Shown here in pieces: positions 1 to 9,820 of a stretch of DNA of 48,362 nucleotides. This stretch comes from an uncultured Prevotella sp. (lineage in GTDB: Bacteria; Bacteroidota; Bacteroidia; Bacteroidales; Bacteroidaceae): assembly GCA_934204655.1 (NCBI GenBank), contig CAKPZJ010000021.1, positions 1 to 48,362 of the forward strand, in the 5' to 3' direction. Both the position numbers and the translations under genes were made by a program. The first letter of the stretch is position 1. The number at the start of each line of letters is the position of its first letter. The notes under the pieces were generated by a model, which was not told the origin of the DNA, ran no database searches, and worked only from the letters and a program-made list of their open reading frames with translations.

Positions 1-114
1 ACCTCCGAGGAGGTCACCAGCTTCTTGTACTACTACTCTTCTGTTATATCTTAAATCTGTCAAAGAACTCTTTCTTCTGTGCCCCGGGAAGTGTTTCGTT
101 CTCGAAAGCGGATG
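1..114 (-). other. Putative rRNA operon leader (16S would lie left of the window)
   Basis: Downstream of the strong leftward promoter at 115-146, the minus strand reads a non-coding leader containing AGTTCTTTGACA, a box I associate with Bacteroidota rRNA operon leaders and spacers. A short inverted repeat (ACCTCC / GGAGGT) sits at bases 1-14. No open frame is convincing here. The 16S gene itself is not in the window, so the assignment rests on leader resemblance from memory and on promoter strength. Confidence 0.45.
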
Positions 115-146
115 CAAAGGTAGGGACTTTTCTGACACAAACCAAA
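115..146 (-). promoter_or_regulatory. Strong Bacteroidota promoter, leftward
   Basis: On the minus strand a TTTG (bases 143-146) is followed after 20 nt by TACCTTTG (bases 115-122). This matches the Bacteroidota housekeeping consensus (-33 TTTG, -7 TAnnTTTG). It drives transcription off the left edge, probably of an rRNA operon. Confidence 0.7.
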
Positions 147-568
147 TGTTTTGCAAGAAAAGTTAAGGAAAATCCTCGGCTCTTGACATATATCAAGCCG
201 AAAAGGCACCGCGGGAGACGTACACCTTATTATATATAGCGCCCCGGAGAGCAACGGTGGGAAGAATGGGGACGATGGGTGGTCGGGAAAATGCAGGGAG
301 GACGGAGTGAGAGAACGCGGGGAATGGAAGTCTCTATGTCCGCCTCATAGCGGCCGACCGTGGCAGATCCATGGCCGCATCCTGCGCACCGACGGTAACT
401 CCCGGTATCACAAAGACGGCTGCGGGAAATAGAAAAACCGGTCTCCACGATGCTAAAGACGGCTCCCAGCGTGCTAATGACAGCCATTAGACGCACAAAG
501 ACCAGCAGCAGAAATATAGGAGAAGCGGCAAAAGCCGCTGCAGCCGCGCCCTACAGATGGGCAAACAC
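147..568. other. Non-coding stretch between the leftward promoter and tracrRNA
   Basis: No credible gene. It holds one copy of the 18-bp motif TACACCTTATTATATATA at 221-238. It also holds at least three 21-bp tandem units on the minus strand at 419-481 (consensus GTCWTTAGCAnnnTGGGAnCC), which resemble units near 37.4 kb. The short minus-strand frame over 230-496 is low-complexity translation of these repeats. Confidence 0.6.
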
Positions 569-641
569 AAAAAAAGGGCGAGTCACCCCGCCCAAAAAGT
601 TTTCACAACGGAATAATCCTTATTGTGATTAGCTAGAAATA
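569..641 (-). ncRNA. tracrRNA of the type II-C CRISPR system
   Basis: The minus strand holds an anti-repeat at about 623-640 (ATTTCTAGCTAATCACAA) that can pair with the first 20 or so bases of the CRISPR repeat as read on the minus strand. It matches 14 contiguous bases, then has one bulge and four more pairs. Next come a small nexus-like hairpin (AAGGATTATTCC, about 611-622) and a rho-independent terminator: stem GGGCG/CGCCC within 576-593 followed by seven Ts (569-575). A -7 box TAACTTTG lies just upstream (646-653), so the RNA should begin almost at the anti-repeat. The gene is divergent from cas9. The exact 5' end is inferred. Confidence 0.87.
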
Positions 642-645
642 TGGG

Positions 646-653
646 CAAAGTTA
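646..653 (-). promoter_or_regulatory. tracrRNA -7 promoter box
   Basis: The minus strand reads TAACTTTG, matching TAnnTTTG, directly upstream of the anti-repeat. A possible -33 TTG lies 22 nt further upstream, slightly longer than the usual spacing. Confidence 0.65.
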
Positions 654-696
654 AGATTTTTTTCTGAACTTCCATCAATATTTTAAAGAAAATCGC

Positions 697-704
697 TATT
701 TTTG
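697..704 (+). promoter_or_regulatory. cas9 -7 promoter box at the head of a 64-bp repeat
   Basis: TATTTTTG fits TAnnTTTG and lies about 220 nt before the cas9 start. The sequence from here to about 850 is made of diverged copies of a roughly 64-bp repeat that is also found upstream of the GH31 gene. About 38 of the first 48 bases agree with that copy. No good -33 box is visible. Confidence 0.5.
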
Positions 705-924
705 CAAAAAATAGGCATCGCCTTGGCTATCAGAGCAAACTCACGGTGTCCAAACGGTACTGTCCTTACAGAATACAGACAGCGCATTGCTCCCCGAGCA
801 GACTTTTGGCGCTCGACCTGCACACTCTTCGCAGAAGACAGGCCTTGGCGCAACGGCAACAAGGGCACACGGCTGACAGCCATACCATCAAGAACTTAAA
901 CACAGACATCTAACAACCGACTCT

Positions 925-3900
925 ATGGGACATATCTTAGGATTAGACTTAGGCACCAACAGCATAGGCTGGGCCGTGATAGACAACGAGCGTAACACCA
1001 TCATCGACGCCGGCAGCCGTATTATCCCTATGGATGCCGCCACGATAGGCGACTACGAAAAAGGCAACCTGAAATCGGCCGCGGCCACACGGACTGACTT
1101 CAGGAGTACACGACGGCTCATTGCCCGCGCCACACTACGCCGCGAGCGACTGCTGCGAGTACTCCATGTGATGGGATTCCTGCCCAAGTCATTCGCCGAG
1201 CAGATAGACTTCGACCTGCATCCCGGCCAATTCAAAAATCACGGCGAGCCCCTATTACCTTATTATATAGGAGAGGATGGCAAAAGCCACTTCCGCTTCA
1301 TGGACTCGTTTGGCGAGATGATAACTGATTTCCAGCGACATCAAGCCGACCTGGTAAGCAACGGCCGAAAGGTGCCCTACGACTGGACGATATACTACCT
1401 ACGCCAGAAAGCGCTGACACAGCCTGTCAGCAAAGAGGAACTGGCCTGGATAATACTGAACTTCAACACCAAGCGAGGTTACTACCAGCTACGTGGCATG
1501 GCCGACGAGACCGCCATCGAGCCGGCGGAGAAAGGAAAGAGGGTAGAATACCTGCCGCTGACCGTGACACGCATAGAAGAAGAGGACGAAGACCGCAAGA
1601 AACGGGGAAACAGATGGTACAAGATAATCTATGACAACGGGGGAGTACGCAAGGTGTCGGCCCCAACCATGCCCGACCTGTTAGGTCAGCAGATAGGAGC
1701 CATAGTGACCACCACCCTGGACAAGGATGGCAATATAAAAAAGGACAAAGAAGGCCAGCCGATGATAAGCATACGCCAGCCCAAGGAGGACGACTGGACG
1801 CTCATCAAGAAACGTACCGAGCACGACCTGAAGAACAGCGGCCTCACCGTGGGCAGCTACATATACGCCCATCTGCTCCGCGACCCGTCGGTCAAAGTAA
1901 AAGGCCAACTGATACGCACCATCGAACGGCGTTACTATAAGGATGAACTGGAGCGAATACTGACCAAGCAGCGCGAATACATACCCGAGCTGACCGACCC
2001 GCAGCTGCTGCAAGCCTGCATACAGGAGCTGTACCGCAGCAACGAGAGCCACCGCGACTCGCTCCGAGAGACCGACTTTACACGGTTCTTTATAGACGAC
2101 ATCATCTTCTATCAACGCCCGCTGAAAAGCAAGAAGAGCCTCATAGCCAACTGCCCGTTAGAGACATACCGCTACCGCGATGCCAACGGCGAATGGCAAG
2201 AACGCCCCATCAAGTGCATCCCCAAGTCGCACCCTCTGTACGAGGAGTTCAGGCTCTGGCAGTTTGTCAACAATCTGCGCATCTACAAGCGACAGGACGA
2301 GGTGGACGGCAAGATGGTGACCGACCGCGAGGTGACCAGCCAGTTGCTGCAGTCGCCCGAAGACGTAGCCCAGCTGTTCGACCAGCTTTCCGACCGTAAA
2401 GACATCAAGCAGGACCAGCTGCTAAAGGACATAGGCTTAGGCAAAGACCGCACCGAGTATCGCTGGAACTATGTAGACGACCCGGGCAAGAGTTACCCCT
2501 GCTGCCCCACTACGCACGAGATTAACAGCCGGATTAAGAAGATAGGTGGCCATGTGCTCAGCACTCAGGAGGTTATCCACCTGTGGCACATCCTCTACTC
2601 GGTAGACGACCCCATCATGTGCCAAAAGGCACTGAGCCATTTTGCCGAGGCCCACCAACTGCCCCAGGGCAGTTTTGTCAATGCTTTCAAGGACTACGCA
2701 CCCGACAGCAACAGCTACGGTGCCTATTCGGAAAAAGCCATCAAGCGCCTGTTGCCCCTGATGCGCCAGGGGCACTGCTGGAGTGAAGAAGCCATAGACC
2801 CACGTACCCGCCAACGCATAGACCACCTCATAGACGGCGAAGCCGATGACAGCATTACAACCACGACACGCGAGAAATTGACCGACTGCCACTGCCTCTC
2901 CGACTTTCAGGGGCTGCCCACCTGGCAAGCTGGCTACGCTGTATATGGGCGCCACTCTGAAGCCACCGACACTACCCGCTGGGAGAAGCCCGAGGACATA
3001 GACACCTATCTGCAGGCCCAACTCGGCCACCACTCACTGCGCAATCCGATAGTAGAGATGGTAATCTGCGAAACGCTACGCGTAGTACGCGATATATGGC
3101 GTGCCTACGGACAGATAGACGAGGTACACGTAGAGATGGGGCGCGACCTGAAGCAAGATGCCAAGAGTAGGGCGCGCACCACCGACACCATCTTAGCAAA
3201 CGAGCGCACCAACCTGCGCATACGCACGCTGTTACAAGAGTTTGTCAACCCTGACTGCCAGATAGAGAACGTACGCCCCTACTCGCCCAGTCAGCAAGAA
3301 CTGCTCAAGATATACGAGGACGGAGTACTCAACGATACCGACATAGAGCGTAGTGACACCATTGATAAAATCATCAAGGAACTCAGTTCTTCTTCCAAAT
3401 CGAGTCACGTAAGCCATAATGACATTCTGAAGTACAAGACGTGGCTCGAGCAGAAGTACAAGTCGCCCTATACGGGGCAACCCATCCCCCTGAGCCGTCT
3501 GTTTACCGCCGACTACGAGATAGAGCACATCATTCCCCAGTCGCGTTACTTCGACGACTCGTTTACCAACAAGGTTATCTGCGAGAGCGAGGTCAACAAG
3601 GATAAGGGCAACATGCTGGCCTACGAGTACATCTGCCAGCGGGGCGGCAGCATCGTCAGGGGCAACATGGGCAAGGACATACATGTGCTGGACAGGAAAC
3701 AATACGAGGACTTTGTAGACAAGCATTACCGGCACAGTCCTGCCAAGAAGAAGAAACTGCTACTCAGCGAAATTCCCAACGGTTTTACCCAACGCCAACT
3801 CAACGACAGCCGCTATATGAGCAAGAAGATACTGAGCATCCTCTCGTGCCTGGTACGCCAGGAGGGCGAGCAGGAAGCTACGGCTAAGCGCGTCATCGCC

Positions 3901-5424
3901 ACCAATGGTTCCATCACAGACCGGCTGAAGAGGGACTGGGGACTCAACGATGTATGGAACGGCCTCATAGCCCCACGCTTCATGCGGCTTAACGAGAAGA
4001 CCCACACACAGAACTACGGGCAAGAGGTGAACCATGAGGGCAAACGCTATTTCCAAATCAACGTACCCCTGGACATCTCGGCCGGATTTAGCAAGAAGCG
4101 CCTGGACCACCGCCACCATGCCATGGATGCCATCGTCATAGCCTGTACCAGCCGCAATATCATCAACTATCTCAGTCATGCCAATGCCGCCGCCCCAAAG
4201 GAAGAACGGCAGGACATAAAGCATGCCGTTTGCCAGAAAGTGAAAACCGATGAGCACGGCAACTATGTATGGCGTATCAAGAAGCCATGGGACACATTCA
4301 CACAGGACACGGCCGCACAGCTGCAAGGCATCATCATAAGTTTTAAGCAGAACTTACGCATCATCACCCGCTCCAGCAATCACTATACGCATTACGAGAA
4401 TGGCCAGAAAGTGGTTAGCAGGCAGACCAAAGGCGACCAGTGGGCCATACGCAAGTCGCTGCACAAGGCGACTGCTTCTGGACGCGTCAACCTCTGCTAC
4501 CAAAAAGAAGTCAGTTTCAAGGAAGCCCTTAGCAACCGGCAAGCCATTGTGGACAAAGAGATTAAAGCCGACCTTGCCAGGGTCATCGTCTCTTACAGCA
4601 ACAACTTCAACCCACAAGCCATCTACAGATATTACAAAGCCCGCAACTTCAAGACCGAAGATGGAAAGGGCAAGGATGTAAGCAAGGTCAAGATATTCTA
4701 CCATACCGATGACGGCAAGGAGCCCATGTCGGCCACCCGGGTAGCCATCGACGGCTCTTTTAACAGGGCTAACATTGGCAAAATATCCGACACTGGCATC
4801 CAGAAGATTATGCTGGCCCATTTAGACAGATACAAGGACGGCGACAAAGACCGGCCCGACCTGGCTTTCTCACCCGAGGGCATCGAAGAAATGAACCGCG
4901 ACATCAAGGCTCTTAATGGCGGCAAAGACCATAAGCCTATCTATCATGTCCGCAAGACGGAAACGCTCGGCATGAAATTCTGCATAGGTAATAACGGAGC
5001 CAAGCACCACAAATATGTTGAAGCCGACAAGGGTACCAATCTGTTCTTCGCCATCTATGCCAATGAGAATGGTGAGCGTACATACGAAAGCATCCCGCTG
5101 AACATAGCTGTTGAGCGGAAGAAGCAGGGCGAACCCGTTGCCAGTTCCACAAACGAGAATGGCGACCGTCTGCTATTCGTCCTTTCGCCCAATGACTTAG
5201 TAGTCTTGCCAGACCTGGACAATGGGGAGAATATATATAAGATGGTGTCATGTACTAATAACAGAGCTTTCTTTATTCCCCAAACCTGGACTACACCTAT
5301 TGCCAATGGCATAGAGTTGGGTGCTGCCAACAAGATTGAAATGGATTTAAGTACAGGTACCAGTATTAAGCAACGCTGCGAAAAGATAACCGTTGACCGT
5401 CTTGGACACATTCGAAGGACTTAA
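925..5424 (+). CDS. cas9: Type II-C CRISPR-associated endonuclease Cas9
   Basis: This is a 1499-residue RNA-guided DNA endonuclease, using crRNA and tracrRNA to cut both strands of a protospacer. RuvC-I is GLDLGTNSIGWA with catalytic D8. An arginine-rich bridge helix follows at about residues 53-85. RuvC-II is HVEMGRD with E737. The HNH motif EIEHIIPQS has H868, with N891 placed exactly 23 residues on as in other Cas9s. RuvC-III has HHAMDA with H1065 and D1068. All nuclease residues are present, so both nuclease sites look intact. The length suits large Bacteroidota II-C enzymes and exceeds the roughly 1000-1100 residues of Neisseria-type II-C. The start at 925 is chosen because the RuvC-I motif begins at residue 5. 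cas1 follows after 15 bases, and no csn2 or cas4 is present, which is why the system is called II-C. Confidence 0.97.
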   Translation: MGHILGLDLGTNSIGWAVIDNERNTIIDAGSRIIPMDAATIGDYEKGNLKSAAATRTDFRSTRRLIARATLRRERLLRVLHVMGFLPKSFAEQIDFDLHPGQFKNHGEPLLPYYIGEDGKSHFRFMDSFGEMITDFQRHQADLVSNGRKVPYDWTIYYLRQKALTQPVSKEELAWIILNFNTKRGYYQLRGMADETAIEPAEKGKRVEYLPLTVTRIEEEDEDRKKRGNRWYKIIYDNGGVRKVSAPTMPDLLGQQIGAIVTTTLDKDGNIKKDKEGQPMISIRQPKEDDWTLIKKRTEHDLKNSGLTVGSYIYAHLLRDPSVKVKGQLIRTIERRYYKDELERILTKQREYIPELTDPQLLQACIQELYRSNESHRDSLRETDFTRFFIDDIIFYQRPLKSKKSLIANCPLETYRYRDANGEWQERPIKCIPKSHPLYEEFRLWQFVNNLRIYKRQDEVDGKMVTDREVTSQLLQSPEDVAQLFDQLSDRKDIKQDQLLKDIGLGKDRTEYRWNYVDDPGKSYPCCPTTHEINSRIKKIGGHVLSTQEVIHLWHILYSVDDPIMCQKALSHFAEAHQLPQGSFVNAFKDYAPDSNSYGAYSEKAIKRLLPLMRQGHCWSEEAIDPRTRQRIDHLIDGEADDSITTTTREKLTDCHCLSDFQGLPTWQAGYAVYGRHSEATDTTRWEKPEDIDTYLQAQLGHHSLRNPIVEMVICETLRVVRDIWRAYGQIDEVHVEMGRDLKQDAKSRARTTDTILANERTNLRIRTLLQEFVNPDCQIENVRPYSPSQQELLKIYEDGVLNDTDIERSDTIDKIIKELSSSSKSSHVSHNDILKYKTWLEQKYKSPYTGQPIPLSRLFTADYEIEHIIPQSRYFDDSFTNKVICESEVNKDKGNMLAYEYICQRGGSIVRGNMGKDIHVLDRKQYEDFVDKHYRHSPAKKKKLLLSEIPNGFTQRQLNDSRYMSKKILSILSCLVRQEGEQEATAKRVIATNGSITDRLKRDWGLNDVWNGLIAPRFMRLNEKTHTQNYGQEVNHEGKRYFQINVPLDISAGFSKKRLDHRHHAMDAIVIACTSRNIINYLSHANAAAPKEERQDIKHAVCQKVKTDEHGNYVWRIKKPWDTFTQDTAAQLQGIIISFKQNLRIITRSSNHYTHYENGQKVVSRQTKGDQWAIRKSLHKATASGRVNLCYQKEVSFKEALSNRQAIVDKEIKADLARVIVSYSNNFNPQAIYRYYKARNFKTEDGKGKDVSKVKIFYHTDDGKEPMSATRVAIDGSFNRANIGKISDTGIQKIMLAHLDRYKDGDKDRPDLAFSPEGIEEMNRDIKALNGGKDHKPIYHVRKTETLGMKFCIGNNGAKHHKYVEADKGTNLFFAIYANENGERTYESIPLNIAVERKKQGEPVASSTNENGDRLLFVLSPNDLVVLPDLDNGENIYKMVSCTNNRAFFIPQTWTTPIANGIELGAANKIEMDLSTGTSIKQRCEKITVDRLGHIRRT

Positions 5425-5439
5425 AAAACAGACACGCCA

Positions 5440-6710
<1,271 letters not shown>

Positions 6711-6757
6711 TGTATCACCATCCAGCACGAATAGACCTGCTATCCTTATTAATAAAG

Positions 6758-6798
6758 TAAAGGGGAAGTTTCGCTCAACCACGAGAACCTCCCCTTTA
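6758..6798. terminator. Hairpin between cas2 and the CRISPR array
   Basis: Arms AAAGGGGA and TCCCCTTT, extended by GTT/AAC, close a loop of about 15 nt. The T-tract is weak (a run of six Ts starts 12 nt downstream on the plus strand). Its place between a rightward cas operon and a leftward array suits a two-way terminator. Confidence 0.55.
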
Positions 6799-6868
6799 TC
6801 CTCAACAACTTTTTTCATTTCTATCATCACACTTATACTTCTGAATATCAGCATATTCCTGTATTCGA

Positions 6869-7989
6869 GTTGTTGATGACCGTACAAAGGTACGAATTTC
6901 CTAGCTAATCACAACCCGAAATTGGTTTGACTGGGCAAAGGTTTTGTTGTTGATGACCGTACAAAGGTACGAATTTCCTAGCTAATCACAACTCGTCATA
7001 CATGTATTTCTGTTGTCTTACGTTGTTGATGACCGTACAAAGGTACGAATTTCCTAGCTAATCACAACTTATCAGTACACTTTTCATATTCATATTGTGT
7101 TGTTGATGACCGTACAAAGGTACGAATTTCCTAGCTAATCACAACACATCTCATTTATAAAAAAAGTGGGAATGTGTTGTTGATGACCGTACAAAGGTAC
7201 GAATTTCCTAGCTAATCACAACCGATTATTTGTCAAAAAATCCTGCTGCAACGTTGTTGATGACCGTACAAAGGTACGAATTTCCTAGCTAATCACAACA
7301 AATTGGCAGAAGACATATAACATTCAACGGTTGTTGATGACCGTACAAAGGTACGAATTTCCTAGCTAATCACAACCTTATCAAACGTTGCATGCTATGC
7401 TTCGGCGTTGTTGATGACCGTACAAAGGTACGAATTTCCTAGCTAATCACAACAATGGAAATGTAGGCCGCGTTAGTTGAACGGTTGTTGATGACCGTAC
7501 AAAGGTACGAATTTCCTAGCTAATCACAACAGATTCCAATGTGTTATCTAACGATTGAAGGTTGTTGATGACCGTACAAAGGTACGAATTTCCTAGCTAA
7601 TCACAACTTGAGGAGGAATCGTCTCGCTCCCTGACTGTTGTTGATGACCGTACAAAGGTACGAATTTCCTAGCTAATCACAACTGACCTTGGTATTGATA
7701 TAACAAGTAAATAGTTGTTGATGACCGTACAAAGGTACGAATTTCCTAGCTAATCACAACAAATTGGCACCAGCCATTAATGGACGATAGTTGTTGATGA
7801 CCGTACAAAGGTACGAATTTCCTAGCTAATCACAACTTATACCCTGCGGTCTGCAAGTCCGCGCGTGTTGTTGATGACCGTACAAAAGTACGAATTTCCT
7901 AGCTAATCACAACATCTCGAGGTTGTCGCGAAATTCTAATATGTTGTTGATGACCGTACAAAGGTACGAATTTCCTAGCTAATCACAAC
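6869..7989 (-). CRISPR. CRISPR array: 15 repeats of 47 bp, 14 spacers of 29-30 bp
   Basis: Repeats start at 6869, 6946, 7022, 7099, 7176, 7253, 7330, 7407, 7484, 7561, 7637, 7714, 7790, 7867 and 7943. Spacers 2, 10, 12 and 14 are 29 nt, the rest 30 nt. On the plus strand each repeat begins GTTGTTGATGACCG and ends GCTAATCACAAC. All copies are identical except the 14th (7867-7913), which has one G-to-A change. The crRNA strand is minus, because the tracrRNA anti-repeat can only pair with the minus-strand repeat start (GTTGTGATTAGCTAG). Read on that strand, each repeat contains GTTG, 19 nt, then TACCTTTG, which is a complete promoter-like element. No spacer was seen to match elsewhere in the window by eye. 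Confidence 0.99.
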
Positions 7990-8471
7990 CAATTTAGAGA
8001 ACAATTTTCTTGCGGTATGGTTATTGTTGACTACCCTGCGATATACATACAACCCACTACATACACAACAGCCACGCAAGACCGTTAAAGCCATCAGCAG
8101 CATAAGATATGCACCTTTATTTATATTTGATACAAAGGCTATCAATATAAATGAATACAAATATATATTTGTGCTAAACAATCTTTAGCGAAGCATTCTC
8201 ATTTTATTCGTCAAGTATTTATTTATAACTTTGCATCAGCTAAAACAAAATAACCGTTGTTCTTTGACTTGTTGACACACCTCCGCCCGAAAGGTCGGGC
8301 GATATAGGAAAGAGGCGCCCGGCCGCACCTCTTTGTAATACAAGTCACAGAGAACGTCAAAGAGGAGGAGAGGTGGGATGGCGAGGACACGGTGGCGATA
8401 AAATATAAAGCTACAGGGGGCGCAGAGAGGCAAAAATCGACAAAAACGAAGACTATCAAGTTTTTTTTTAC
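7990..8471. other. Non-coding AT-rich flank of the array and upstream region of holB
   Basis: There is no convincing gene. The first 230 bases are AT-rich and lie on the side where a leader for leftward crRNA transcription would be expected. A minus-strand TATATTTG near 8160-8170 could serve as an extra promoter. A plus-strand TAACTTTG lies at 8226-8233. A hairpin with arms CGCCCGA/TCGGGCG sits near 8285-8302. Minus-strand frames of 68-172 codons across this stretch lack any recognizable domain and overlap one another or holB. Confidence 0.5.
8226..8233 (+). promoter_or_regulatory. Possible -7 box, far upstream of holB
   Basis: TAACTTTG matches TAnnTTTG but lies 418 nt before holB with no gene between. 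It could start a long leader or a small RNA. No -33 TTTG at proper spacing. Confidence 0.3.
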
Positions 8472-8479
8472 TAACTTTG
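8472..8479 (+). promoter_or_regulatory. Probable holB promoter (-7 box)
   Basis: TAACTTTG followed by CAGAAATTAG. The box and the next 30 bases resemble the start of the 64-bp repeat seen upstream of GH31 and cas9. The likely transcript covers holB, ricT and gldH. Confidence 0.5.
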
Positions 8480-8650
8480 CAGAAATTAGTGACTGCCTTG
8501 GGCTTACTGGCCATTGTCTGCCGATAACTGGCGATAGTCTGGCAAAATACGGAGAAAGCCTTGGCAACAGGGATGATACCTGCTGGGTGGCAGGCGACAG
8601 CCCACGCTATATGGCTGGTTGCCAGGAGGCAGAAAACCACACTAAGAATT

Positions 8651-9745
8651 ATGACATTTGACGAGGTTATAGGACAGCAAGAAGTTAAGGAGCGGCTGGT
8701 CGGTATGGTTGCCGAGCACAAGTTGCCCCATGCGCTCATGTTCTGCGGCCCCACGGGTAGCGGAAAGATGGCGTTGGCCCTGGCCTTTGCCTCCTACCTG
8801 CTGGGCGACAGCCCCATGCTACGCAAGTGGGAGCACCCGGACCTGCACTTTGCTTTCCCGATTGTGAAACCTGTGGGAGCGAGCAGCGATACCAAGGTGG
8901 TGTGCGATGACTACGCTGCCGAGTGGCGCGCGATGCTGAGCCAAGGGCCATACTTCACCATAGACCAGTGGCTGACCAGCATGAGAGTGGCCAACCAGCA
9001 AGCTGTCATCTACGAAGCCGAAAGCGAGGCGCTCATACGTAAACTGAGTCTGAAGTCGAGCCAAGGTGGCTACAAGGTGGTGGTCATCTGGCTACCCGAG
9101 CGTATGAACGTGATATGCGCCAACAAGATACTGAAGCTGTTAGAGGAGCCCCCACAGCAGACGGTATTCCTAATGGTGAGCGAAGCCCCCGAGAAGTTGC
9201 TCGACACCATACGCAGCCGCGTACAGCGCATAGACATACGCCGCATAGACGACGGGGCCATAGAGCAGGCCCTCACTGAGCGACGGGGGATAGAGCTTAG
9301 CACGGCCCACCGCATAGCCCACTTTGCCAGCGGCAGTTGGCTCCGGGCCTTAGAGGTGTTAGAGGCCGACAATGAGAACGCCCAACTATTGGAAATGTTC
9401 AAGTCGCTGATGCGGTTGGCCTACATGCGCGACATCAAGTCGCTCAAACGGTGGAGTGAAGATGCTGCCAGTTTAGGCCGAGAGAAGCAGAAGCGTATGC
9501 TGACCTACTTTAGCCGGATGATACGCGAGAACTTCATGTTCAACTTTGCCACCCCAGAGTTGTGCTACATGACGGAGGGCGAGGAAGCGTTCGCGCGCAA
9601 CTTCGCACGGTTCGTCAACGAGCGCAACGTGATAAGCATAGCCGAGGAGTTAGAGAAAAGCCAGCGCGAGATAGGCCAGAACGTTACGCCGAAAATCGTC
9701 ATGTTCGACCTGGCTCTCAACATGATTATGATGCTCAAACAATAG
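8651..9745 (+). CDS. holB: DNA polymerase III subunit delta-prime (clamp loader)
   Basis: This 364-residue AAA+ protein of the clamp loader opens and loads the sliding clamp on DNA. The N-terminus MTFDEVIGQQEVKERL is typical, so I chose the ATG at 8651 over an upstream in-frame ATG that would add 30 unlikely residues. The P-loop GPTGSGKM (about 33-40) has Met where Ser/Thr is normal, consistent with delta-prime being a weak or non-hydrolysing subunit. NKILKLLEEPP and the SRVQRIDIR sensor region follow. The gene lies 75 bases before ricT, an order common in Bacteroidota. Confidence 0.9.
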   Translation: MTFDEVIGQQEVKERLVGMVAEHKLPHALMFCGPTGSGKMALALAFASYLLGDSPMLRKWEHPDLHFAFPIVKPVGASSDTKVVCDDYAAEWRAMLSQGPYFTIDQWLTSMRVANQQAVIYEAESEALIRKLSLKSSQGGYKVVVIWLPERMNVICANKILKLLEEPPQQTVFLMVSEAPEKLLDTIRSRVQRIDIRRIDDGAIEQALTERRGIELSTAHRIAHFASGSWLRALEVLEADNENAQLLEMFKSLMRLAYMRDIKSLKRWSEDAASLGREKQKRMLTYFSRMIRENFMFNFATPELCYMTEGEEAFARNFARFVNERNVISIAEELEKSQREIGQNVTPKIVMFDLALNMIMMLKQ

Positions 9746-9782
9746 CAGCGCCGAGCACCTGCCCACACGGGCCACAGGCGCC

Positions 9783-9800
9783 TACACATTATTATATATA
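9783..9800 (+). repeat. 18-bp AT-rich motif, copy 2
   Basis: TACACATTATTATATATA lies between holB and ricT, 20 nt before the ricT ATG. The same motif with one variable base recurs at 221, 22695 and 32089, always on the plus strand. Confidence 0.6.
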
Positions 9801-9820
9801 TAAGAAACAAGAATACAGGC

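Noticed and set aside
230..496. Minus-strand frame of 88 codons near the left edge
   Set aside because: Its sequence is the translation of 21-bp repeats with no family resemblance or promoter.
1053..5411. Long minus-strand open frames inside cas9 (up to 198 codons)
   Set aside because: They lie wholly opposite a strongly supported gene, lack domains, and arise from the codon composition of cas9.
6916..7942. Self-targeting spacers against genes in this window
   Set aside because: Reading by eye found no match to window sequence outside the array; a formal search was not possible.
7975..8754. Minus-strand frames of 68, 114 and 172 codons right of the CRISPR array, as possible extra cas or leader genes
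   Set aside because: They overlap each other, the last repeat or the start of holB, and show no cas-like motif.
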